This document shows positions 12,001 to 21,700 of a stretch of DNA of 64,000 nt, piece by piece. The DNA is from Pomacea canaliculata (taxonomy: Eukaryota; Mollusca; Gastropoda; Architaenioglossa; Ampullariidae). The stretch's first letter is position 1. The number at the start of each line of letters is the position of its first letter. Location: positions 23,812,555 through 23,876,554 of the forward strand of contig NC_037599.1 in NCBI RefSeq assembly GCF_003073045.1. Reading direction: 5' to 3'. The notes under the pieces are model-generated. The model had not been told where the DNA came from and ran no database searches. It saw only the letters and a program-made list of their open reading frames with translations. The position numbers and the translations under genes were made by a program.

Positions 12001-14849
12001 TTTAGTAGCAATCCTCTAGGTGACATTCTCTAATATATGTCTCAAAAAAAAAAAAAGTGTGGAGTATTAATGCAGATCTGATTTGTGCAGAGTGGCACAG
12101 ATATTCCCACAATGAAACCAGAAGATATCGCACAACTTGAAGAAGAATATTTTTCAGAAGATTCTCCATATGGACTTTTCAGAACGTGCAGGTGAATGTG
12201 CTTCTTTTTCCTATTATCTCTTACCAGTTTGTTTTTTTTTTTTGTGATTGTAACCGGTGGGGGGTTGTGGACTGACAACAACAGTCCACCACTCAAACCA
12301 AAAAGGCAGGGACAGTCAGCAGGTGTGCAACCCTTTAATGCTTTCACTAAGGACACGGCTGTATCGCATGTCTGTGCTCCTTCTCTCATCCGCCGTCCTC
12401 TCGTCTCCTCTCGTCATTCTCTTAACGTCCTCCCCTGTCTTTGTCATCACGTTATTTTGACGTCACATCAAATGACATCCAGCCCTCTACATGATTAACA
12501 TCATACTCATCCCTACCAGCAAACGTTCCATCAGTTTGATGCTCTTCCCTGCAGGTGATTTTCATAAAGATTTTGTGATTCAGGCATTACCAAGAGCTGT
12601 AATCAGAACTGTAGCCATTCCATTTAAGTAATGGAATGATATTGATTTTTTTCTAGCCATAGAATAATTAATGTGCACTTTGCAGTAATAGCCTTCACCA
12701 GAGGGAGAATATATTTACACACTGCACCCATGCTGTTAAATACATAATTCTAATAGCCAGCAGTGACCATGTGTTGTATGATGATTAGACTGGAGAGTAG
12801 TTGTAGCCAATGATCTGTGGTTGTGTTCAGCTTTTTCAACCTGCATATCACATGATAAGCATATTAGGATCATAACCCTTCTGGCAGACAAACAGCCTCA
12901 ATGCTTAGAGGTTCTGATTGGTTTGTTTAAATAGTAAAGGTTAATAAGGTCTTAACCTCATTCCTTATCAACAAAAGTGTACATTAACTGGACTTTTTGG
13001 TGCTATGTTCACAAACGATCATGAGAATTATAAAACCCTTCTCAGTTCTCTTTTTACTGGTACTAAGTTTGGTCTAAATAAAGACGGAAATTAGTAGTTT
13101 TTATTAAAATAAAAATAAACAATTAACACAGTTGGGTTTTAAATGTTCACTTCATAGAAATAGTACTTGATAAGTGCCAAATAAAGTATAAATTTATTGA
13201 TCAATTGTATTGTATCCAATAGTATGATTTTAAACTATGCCATGACTGATTGCCTAGAGTTAGCTATTGGTGTTTCCTACTGGGTCAGAACCAGCAGTGA
13301 CATGGTCTTTATTTTTTATTATTATTATTTCATAAGATAGACTGGCCCTATTAAATTGTGCCAGATTTGTGAGAGATGAAATACCATAACCCAAAGTTTA
13401 AAAATATAAACATGATGCACTTATTGTATTTTTCCTGTGAACTTGAAGATGAACAACTGGTGAATTTATTTCCCATTTTATGGTGAACTTATTTATAGTC
13501 TTTTTGAAAATAATTGAATTATGCAGACTAGAATCATCTCAAATACATCATGAAACTATAGCTCATTTCCACATTGCTAAAAAAAGTTTACATAAGGTAG
13601 TACTTTGTAAGTGGGTGCAGTAATTGTTTTTGCATGCTGAGAGAAATAAAGTAAAAAATGCTAGCAAAGATGTCTCCCATGAACCAGGATAAAATACAGT
13701 ATTTTGGCAGTGTCAGTAAAATTATTTCTTATTACATTTTTATTTTATGCGAAGTAGTAATGGTCATTTTCAAGCACAAGACCCCATGAAGTGCTCATGC
13801 AGTCAAGTTAGTTGGGTCATCTGCAGGCATCATATTAAACACTTTTTTGTTTCTCTCTTTTCTTTTGTTCATATTCATGGTGAATATAAGAGGGAATGGT
13901 TGAGTCAACCCTCTTATTTTTTGTAATGTCATTATTGAGCCCATTTTAATAACAAGGCAGTGAGGGATCAGTGGTTAGATTTCTTCTACACATTTTTTTA
14001 TGGCATCACATGAAATAGGTCAATAAGTAATCATATGATGCAGATGTTCCATCTTTAGTCTTTAACAGGAGGATGGGAAAATACCTGAGCTGTGCTTTCT
14101 GTTTCGTTAGAATCTACATGGATTCCTATATGATTGTTGGGAATGATTCCACACACATTGCAACTTCTAGCCTGGATCTGCTTGCCATAGAGTTACGTTT
14201 CTTTGGTGCCACCATTTCCAGCAGGCTGGACAGTGATGTGTCACATGTCCTTGTTGACAAAAGGTATACCAAACAATATCCAGCTGCTTAAAGATCATAT
14301 TTTGCAGTCCCTGCAGAACTGAAGAAAAACAGTTTGTATGTTTTGCCAGTACAAGCTTCCCTTATACTGTTAATTATTTGTAGAAAAACAATATTTTATA
14401 TAGGCTATAGTAGATAAAATAAATACACACCTCTTCTTTCCAACAGGAAAAAGTACATGTACAAAGTGGTTTTTTTTTTATTCGAGGGGCTTTTAGTGTC
14501 ATAATTTTTTTTATCTGTGGGCAGCTGCCTTAATATTCAGAGCTTAATAAAGGCCAAAATATTTTTAAGGGAAGTGGGTATAATATTTTGTGTTTGACAA
14601 TTTTTATTAAAGTGTCTTAATATAACAAATAAGAATGCTCATGCATGCAAACATGCCGAGACTATGGATCTATAAATATTTATTTTTATGTAACATCTGT
14701 CTATTTGTTGCAGAGACTTAAGTAGGCTGGAACAACTTAAAATAGTTCGACGTGGCTGTAAGCGAAAATTCCACATTGTCACAGAGGAGTGGGTTCGTGC
14801 ATGTCTGGAAGAAGGGACACTATGTGCAGAGAAACCCTATGAACTTTGA
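74..14849 (+). CDS. LIG4: DNA ligase IV, 19 coding exons, complete
   Basis: This is the ATP-dependent DNA ligase that seals double-strand breaks in non-homologous end joining in the nucleus, in complex with XRCC4. Exons joined by GT-AG sites with matching phases: 74-277, 686-763, 1114-1215, 2466-2681, 3657-3749, 4162-4266, 4783-4889, 5190-5335, 6389-6599, 6975-7257, 7719-7886, 7993-8130, 8594-8749, 9839-9956, 10266-10398, 11575-11710, 12091-12191, 14111-14263, 14714-14849. The total is 2784 nt (927 aa; human protein 911 aa). Domains in order: N-terminal DNA-binding domain; nucleotidyltransferase with the adenylated lysine in ETKFDGER (K281), motif IV EEGIMVK (436-442) and motif V WWKLKPEY (457-464); OB fold ending near the conserved HQCMT; BRCT1 about 670-750; the XRCC4-binding linker with FDQYGDSF (773-780); BRCT2 about 825-927. 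The start ATG opens a reading frame that aligns with the family N terminus. Every catalytic motif is intact and no frame break is seen. Exact UTR ends are not visible. Confidence 0.96.
1443..2085 (-). mobile_element. Probable solo LTR in LIG4 intron 3
   Basis: A GC-rich, pyrimidine-rich block in AT-rich intron sequence. Read on the minus strand it begins TGGTAGTGTGGG and ends CCCTGTTACA, so it has the TG...CA ends of an LTR, and it carries an AATAAA within its 3' third. Both flanks hold TATA (1439-1442 and 2086-2089), compatible with a 4-bp target duplication, but the sequence there is low complexity. No internal coding region or second LTR is present. The Gypsy-like assignment is an inference from the ends and duplication length. 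Confidence 0.45.
2096..2350. repeat. Two-copy direct repeat in LIG4 intron 3
   Basis: A segment of about 60 bp at 2097-2156 (core ATCTATTTATCTGACATTC, then CTTTGTATTTTGTGGTCA) recurs at about 2297-2350 as ATCTTTTTATCTGATATTC, then CTTCGTACTTTGTGGTCA. The block CTTAATAGTTAAA at 1411 also recurs at 2254. Together these show a local duplication, with the solo LTR inserted in or beside one copy. Confidence 0.6.
2761..2778. repeat. Short (GAT)n microsatellite
   Basis: Six tandem GAT/ATG triplets in LIG4 intron 4. No other feature is seen in this intron until the MITE at 3149. Confidence 0.7.
3149..3574. mobile_element. MITE-like element with terminal inverted repeats
   Basis: The left end reads CAGTGGTACCTTGGCACT. 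The reverse complement of the right end reads CAATGGTACCTTCGCACT, an 18-bp terminal inverted repeat with two mismatches. The inner sequence has no coding frame. It lies in LIG4 intron 4 between exons at 2466-2681 and 3657-3749 and does not disturb the splice sites. Superfamily not assigned. Confidence 0.5.
4990..5105. repeat. Degenerate short tandem repeat
   Basis: Two to three diverged copies of a unit of about 40 bp in LIG4 intron 7. The shared core ACTGGTCAGAT followed by AAAnGCACC is seen at about 5000 and 5083, with a weaker middle copy (GGATTAAGAGCACCAA) at about 5044. Confidence 0.45.
5585..5690 (-). mobile_element. LINE/SINE 3'-tail fragment
   Basis: Read on the minus strand this contains GTAAAGCACACTGAGCTC, then GTGCTATAAAAGTGCA, and ends in a CATCATCATC microsatellite. 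That is the usual order of a non-LTR retrotransposon 3' end. It resembles the tail at 61583-61660 (GTAAAGCGCTCTGAGC, then GTGCTATAAAA). It lies in LIG4 intron 8 in antisense orientation. Confidence 0.45.
9958..10215. repeat. Diverged tandem repeat in LIG4 intron 14
   Basis: Successive copies of a unit with the core ATATTAACTCTGTA followed by TTTCTTGGTGGGCATTGC and TAATATTACAG. Copies are visible near 9985, 10110, 10160 and 10200, with spacings from about 45 to 125 bp. The array fills most of the intron between the two BRCT1 exons. Confidence 0.5.
10922..11540 (-). mobile_element. LINE reverse-transcriptase fragment, broken
   Basis: On the minus strand an open frame of about 200 codons shows the palm-side blocks of a non-LTR retrotransposon reverse transcriptase: a proline/lysine block ([12 protein letters not shown]), an E-S-A-L-L-K block, [16 protein letters not shown] and the following [11 protein letters not shown]. 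The frame ends before the YADD catalytic motif, so the copy is 5'- and 3'-truncated and inactive. It sits antisense in LIG4 intron 15. The family could be CR1, L2 or Jockey-like; not resolved. Confidence 0.8.
12249..12491 (-). mobile_element. Probable solo LTR with exact TGAT target duplication
   Basis: A GC-rich 243-bp block in the 1.9-kb LIG4 intron 17. Its plus-strand ends are TGTAACCGG and CCTCTACA, flanked on both sides by TGAT (12245-12248 and 12492-12495). Read on the minus strand it starts TGTAGAGGG and ends CCGGTTACA, close to the GTTACA end of the 1443-2085 element, and contains ATTAAA. No internal region is present. The rest of this intron to 14110 is plain AT-rich sequence. Confidence 0.55.
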
Positions 14850-17800
14850 CCTTCATAATTTTGCTGTGCCTTCTACAAACTCTTAGAATTATAATGAAGG
14901 TGAATTTGTACATCCCAAGTGCAGTAACACCATCATGTATGCTTGCTTAAAAGCAGGCTGCAGTATTCCATTGTGAAACAAAGAGTTTACATTACAAAGT
15001 AAATATTCCAGGAGCTGTTACAGCTTATGTGGGAGATTTTATGTCAGCCATTCCCAAGATTGAAAAGGGAATTGATATAAAACTGTTAGCAATGTTATGA
15101 TCATTTTGATTACTTTAATATCAGACAGTTTCTAAATGATATAATCAGTTTCTGACCTGTACTGCTTTGAATATTTTTTATCTTTAGAAAGTAGAGAAAA
15201 AGAATTGTATAAACTTTGAGATAAAAAAAATTGTTTATAGTTTGAATTATATAGTTCACATTTACTTATGTTATACAGTGATGAGGGTAAAGAAATTCTG
15301 CATGTATTTTCCAAGTGAATGATATCAAAAAATCAATGACTTTGTTGATTGAAAAAAAATTGATAAAGAGATTTTGGTTAAATGCCTGTCAGTATTTGTG
15401 TACTTGGAACCAACAAAATTTTGTCTGTGAGATGCAAACTTGTAAACATTGCAGTTTTCATCTGGGTGAAAGAGACCTGGAATATAACTAAAGTACCCGT
15501 CACATTAGCTGCAGCCTTTATTAATGTCGGTAATTATGATATAGGTCAATTCATGTGGGCATTCGCAAAGCATTTTATAGCATGGAGAATACCATGGTTT
15601 CTTAATTTTTTAGAACTTTGAACTTATTTTCAAGTATGTCTTGGGTTTGTCATTAAATTAATTTAACAACATACTTGATATGATTAAGCAAGCAGTGAAT
15701 GACTCAAACTGAGAAATTTTATGAAAAAGGCAGTTTTCTACTCAGATTTTGAGAATAAGTAGCTGATGATCAAACCCACTCAAAATAGTTTTTGAAAATA
15801 GCTTTGGATTAGGCTTTTTCTTTAAGTTTTAGTTTTGTGAACTCATTTTTGGCATGTCTTTGTCTTGAGCAGGAAGATGTTTGTAGATGGAAATCTAGAA
15901 AAAGTAGAACAATGAGCAAAAGAGTGACCTTGCAAGTTCTGTCAGGAATGATTCAAAAGAAAGTGCTACAACTTGAATTAAGCCATAAAATGATGGTTTC
16001 TATTTCTCTCCCACCCACCATAACTTTTGTCTAGTGGGGTGCATGATTGGCTAAAGCTCAGCTTCCCAAACCTGGTGAATATCCCCAATCCCACTTCTAG
16101 AGATTCGATCATGCCTAGAAAAATAATGGGAAGGTGAGGGGTGAAGTTGACGACACTCTAAATGAAGTGCTGTGCAACAACAGTGTGAGAACCCATCCAG
16201 TGTGTAGGCTCTAAGCCATAACATGCCATTCAGCGTCACTGGGACGAGTTTAGCACGTGCAGTCAACGTGGACTGCAGTGACTTTTGCCTTCTTACCCCA
16301 CAACCTCTGACACAAGCTGTCATTTTTGTTTGTTGGGAGCGGTAAAACAGAACCACGCTGTCTTCTGATCACTGTAATAGCCAGACTTAGTTGTTGTTGT
16401 TGTTTGTTTTTGTTTTTTTCAAACATTACAACAGGAAGGGACGAGGCAAATATTGTGGAAGAAAGCATGCACATGCACGCAAAACCAGTTAAAACTGGTA
16501 CTGAACGGGGAGCAAACCCCTGCATGCAATCAGCTAGCAGACAAAAATGATTTGACTCTGTCAGTACAGCAGTTCAAACACCATGCTATAAACTTCATGA
16601 TAAAGTCTGACACTGTAAGAGAGAATAGATAATTCGACTATATAGAATAGAGAAAATGTATAGTTCACGCTAACGCCTGCAGACATGCATGCGTACGCTC
16701 ACCCACCACAGGGCACGTACCCAAAGAGTCGCATTCGAGCGCTCACATTATGACGAGTTACATTTAGGATGAATTTTGTTCACCAAAAAGGTTTAAAAAA
16801 AACTCCTTGGTGAAGGTTCAATCAAATACACTGATCGACCTGAAGGAGGATGTGGGGATAGCTCGATCCTGTGCATAAGCTATACTGATTCCAGTCGCGG
16901 AAAGTGATCCAACTTTGGGTGTATAACTTTTCGTTGTAAAGAATTAATATATTAAATGAACGTGTTAAGTTTAAAATTTGTAATAATTTCTCTTACAAGC
17001 TAACATCACTTGGTATCTAAATTGCTTATTGATGTGATTCCTTGAGATTAATTGCATCGCAATGACAGACAAATCCTATAGCTATATTTATAGTGCACCT
17101 AATTTATTCGGGCAGACATCGATGACCAAAATGCTCATCAGTGAAGATTTGCATTAAATAACAAACATCTTCTATAACTACTGAATCAAAGACTGTTTGC
17201 ACACAAGTACAAGTACCAGGAACCGATCATAAACATTACATAAGAGCAGGATGAGAGACACCGCTGTCTGTAAACAGTGAAAAGAGGCGCGGAGTTGGTC
17301 GCAGTATAGCGACATTTACATGACATAAATGAATAATGCTGAGGCGGTGGCCGGAAAGATCTTTTTAAACGGAGAACGTAGACAAAATAAAAAAAAATTA
17401 AAAAAAAAGGCTCACATCTCATGTGAGAGGCGGAGAGGAAAATGCGTAGATATAAATGTGATGAAAAATATAGTAATTATTACCCCCCACCAACACAAAA
17501 AAAATAATGTACCACCCTGACCATGAAGAATCTATATTCACCACCAGCCCATACAACAGTAACTAGGACAAAAACAACTAAACCCATTTTTTTTCAAAAC
17601 CTCAAACCCAACAAATCCTGTACACAGTGGAGGTATACAGCACTTAAAAAATGAAAAATGAAAGTATAAATTACTAAAATATGTATGTCTTAATCTTGTT
17701 TCGTATCACCCCTAGTGGAGCATAGGGCTGCAAAATATTATAGCCTACACTAAATTTAAAACAAATAAAAGATTCTCTGATGACAAGAAAAAGCTTGATT

Positions 17801-17884
17801 ATTTTGGTGGGTAAATGTATGACAAAACATTAGCCGATAGTTCTTACTTTTATTTGGAATTATGATTGTGCCGTTGTACCACAG
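14850..17884. other. LIG4 3' flank and intergenic sequence
   Basis: The LIG4 stop codon is followed by AT-rich sequence that must include the 3' UTR, but I could not place a convincing polyadenylation site. Around 16060-16560 the base composition is more mixed, with a GTTGTTGTTGTTT stretch at 16388. No exon, RNA gene or intact element was recognised; short open frames here lack codon structure. Confidence 0.5.
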
Positions 17885-17887
17885 CTG

Positions 17888-18543
17888 CCCTGCGTACCGT
17901 AACGCGGGCGCTCACCGCGGATGCCCGCGGGCGCTCACTCACGCCCTAGAGAGCTTGTGATACCCTTCGCCCACCGTGGGCGCCTGTTAAAATGGCGGCT
18001 GACAGCGAAGTAGAAAATCTAATTTTGTTTATGGGCATATTGACAACGACGACGAATTAATAGAAGCAATCTATTGCAGCGATATACTTTTAGTGGCATT
18101 CATTGGGAACTAAAAGAGGAAAAAGTCCATGAGAATTAAAGATTATGTGGAAAGAACAATGCGGTAGTCAAGCATATCACGTAAAAACAAACGACGAGTA
18201 GACTTTCTGTTGTTGTCGTCCCGATTCGAAGTTTCAATCGAAGCAAATTCATCTACCATCTCTAGAAAGACATGACGATGAAATCTGAACTTTAAATATC
18301 CTTCTTTGTCGTTGCATATATCTATCTATTGCAAAATACTTATTTATTAGAAGATCCACCGTGAATATCATCTACACGTCTAAACTTTACAACCATGGCG
18401 GCCATCTTTGCGCCCGTGGCGTAGTACCTCTCAAGCTAGTACGCGTGCGCCCGCGTGCGCTCACTCAAATTTCGCTGCGATACGGCCCGCCCGTCGTAGG
18501 CGCACGCGGGCGCACGCGTGCGCCCGCGTTGCGGTACGCAGGG
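17888..18543. mobile_element. Terminal-inverted-repeat DNA transposon, possibly Harbinger-like
   Basis: The left end CCCTGCGTACCGTAACGCGG and the reverse complement of the right end CCCTGCGTACCGCAACGCGG match over at least 24 bp with one difference. Both ends are flanked by CTG (17885-17887, 18544-18546), a 3-bp target duplication. Long GC-rich subterminal regions rich in GCGCACGCGGGCGC surround an AT-rich core. On the minus strand 18143-18325 is open for about 60 codons and includes FRFHRHVFLEMVDEF. That weakly recalls the F-R-x-F-L-x-V block of PIF/Harbinger transposases, whose 3-bp duplications also fit. Too short for an autonomous copy. It ends about 240 bp before the NUDT start codon. 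Confidence 0.7.
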
Positions 18544-18782
18544 CTGGTTGTGCACACGGCCCTGCGCTGGGCGAATGGCAACACATGGCGCATGGCACTC
18601 ATGGCATGTCTGTGGCAGTCAACACGAGTGCATGGCATGTCTCCAGCAGTACACACATGAGTGAACGACGTTAGATGCCAGTTACAGACCTCAAAGTCAT
18701 ACCCTTCTACCGTCTGCGTTTGCTGTTGAGGGTGGCTTGCAAGTTTTGTACTTGCAAGGAGAACCCGCAGTGTAGCAACGAC

Positions 18783-21700
18783 ATGGTGAAAGAAAAGCCA
18801 GATTCTGTCAGGACTTACGACGAGGATGGCTTCAAACGCAGAGCGGCTTGCCTCTGCTTCAAAGATGAACGAGAAGAAGAGGTTGGTGATTGCCGATCAT
18901 TTTGTTTACATGCCGACGATCGGCTGTTAGTAATATTTTGAATCGAGTAGTTATTGTTGTTGTATCCGTTTGAGCATAGTTGGTAAATGTTGAGCTTGAT
19001 TTTCAGACGCAAAAAAAAAAAAAAAACCCAAAATAAAATGTAATGCCAACAACGCACGTGAAAAATTATTATTTCACTACCTTTCAGTTGGAAAAAACTA
19101 CATTCATTCATTCAATTCACGTAGTCGGATGGAAAATTGGTCTAGTAGTAGAAGCTTGTGTAACTTTGGTCCGAAAGTATATTCTTGTCCAAATAAATGA
19201 GGATATATTATTGGTAAAATAGTAAAGTCATATTGTGCCGTTGTAGTTTTTATCATTCCTTGGTCTGGTGTTGGGGTGGGTGTAGGGAAGTAAAGAAAGG
19301 CCAGATATTATGATCGAGATCAGATTGATCTCTTGTCATTGAACTGTTACTGAACACGTGCATTGTTGATATGGGTTGAAAGGCAGCAGTATATTCACAG
19401 ATGAAAACTAAAGGTTCACCTAGTATCTTGCTATACAATACTACCAATATTATGATCAGTTTCTTATGCATACAGATAGTGTGTTCTTATAAAATAGATG
19501 GTACACAAAGCCTAAGAGCAAGTTGCAACTCTTGTTACACCCAGGAAAACCTTTATGATGATACTGATGATGTGATTTCTTGCTAACCATGTATATAAAT
19601 TTTGTAGTAGATATTAAAGCTGCAAAGAACTAGAAGATCACATATGGTTATTTAGTCTCATTTCATGTTGTACCGGCATGCCTTTTGTTTTGTTTGTTTT
19701 TTTTACAGATTTAGAACCACAACTAAACGGTCAAAGCTTACAAAAATTTATATGTACAGTGATCCCTTGTTTATGGCAGGAATGCGTTCCAGAACCACCC
19801 GCAATAACCGAAAATCCGTGAAATAGAAATGGTATACTTATTTAAGTAGTTATGCACTATATTAAGGCTTTATAAATCCTCCCCTCTTCTTTTATGCGAC
19901 ATAAACCTTTCCCATTTCCTTAATAACCATTCCCAACCTGTTGTTTACAATTGTGAGTATGCTATGCTGGTTCTCGTTTCTGAGAAAATGCATGCACTAT
20001 TTACTGTAATTCATATTAACTTTACTGTCTATAATATTTCTTTATTGTTAGAATTAATATTAGTAATATATTTTTATACACTTAGGGCTTTTTTCATCTA
20101 AAAATTCATAAAATATATTTTTATATATATATTTATATATTTTCCACTGATCAAATTTCGCAGAAAAGCCGCGAATAATTTTTCCCATTAATTTCTTATA
20201 AAAACCTGCAAAATAGTGGAGCGCAAAGTGGCGAGGTATTACTATGCACATTAATGTAATTGCTCTTGTGGACTAATAATGTACATTGTATCGTATTAAA
20301 AACTAATGACTTTGTAAAGAAAATCCTGTTACCTAAACCTTATTATGTTAGGCTTTAATGTTTTTAGATTTAGTGACAGTGTGGTCTTGCGCTAGTAAAC
20401 TAATTTTAAATTCTGATATGTGGAAAACTTTTAAAAGAACTTAGAAGTAATGTGTATAAGTAATATTTATATTTTAATTGTTTGTTGATGATGTTAATTC
20501 TCTTCATTTTCAGTTATTTCTGTGGGAATTTACTATTTGTCTTTTTTTCTGCGTGTACTGCTTTATGCAGAAATTAACATGTACACACTAATTCTCAGCT
20601 GACTGACATTGGTAAACACAGGACTTGTTCCTGCTTGCATGTAGTAGACCGTTGGTAGTTCAAGTGAGAGCAGTATTACCTGCATGAGATTTTGGCACTA
20701 ATGCTATGAAGTGTATGCAGGAACATAATGAAGGAGGAAGCCTACAGATATTAAATCTTTACAAAGTATTAAGAACTGATCCTTGTTCCTAGATTTAAAG
20801 ATTAAGTTTTGTAAACCATCACTTGTATTGTTGCAGTCTTAGCAGTAATAACTAGAGATATAAATGCTGTACAGTTGTGTAGGATATATCATGGTACTTT
20901 AATTACATCAGACTGACTGATGTTGGCAGTGAGGACACTTTACTATGTACAATAACACTTCTTTTGTCTTGGTTTTTAATCGTGACACGAATGATAAAAT
21001 TACACAAAACACTTGTTATGATTATGCTGCTCTAGTATAGACATAACTTGTACAGGTATCCTGTGCACACTGAAACATTAAATTAAGATGTTTTGTTACA
21101 AAAGGCTGCAGATGATTAGGAAATAATAACTAGAAATTTTGCTTCAGGTCAGATAGGGGGTTACTAAAGTAGTTAAAAGTTAATTGATTAAATTAAATTG
21201 ATTGTTAATTAAATCTGAAAAGTTCTTTATCAAAAACCCCCTCCCCCCCCCAGATACCACATGATTCTTCTACAACTCATTCATAGTATGCTAGTTCTTG
21301 TAACGTTCGCTGACTGCTACATGCTAGCTTATGCTGGCTGTCAAGCATGATTATAAACATACCTATGCTGTGTAGCTACCTGTATTGTATAGTGCAAGGG
21401 GTACTGGATGGATCATATGAGTGTTTTGGGTTGTTTGCCACAAGATAAGGTCATCTACCATCATTTGGACTGGTTGCCTGAGAAGGCTTGAGATTTAGTG
21501 TTTCTCTATCTTTTGCGATATAGTGTTTGTCATTTTGTAATCAGCACAAGGTAGACTTGTATTAGTTGCATTTAGAAATGACTAACCAATTACTGATGAC
21601 ATATTTCCATTTCTTCATAATGGATAATTGAAAGAGCCTTTTTAACTGGTCACATAGTTGCATGTTTGATAATACACATCTGGTTAAGAAAGCAACAATT

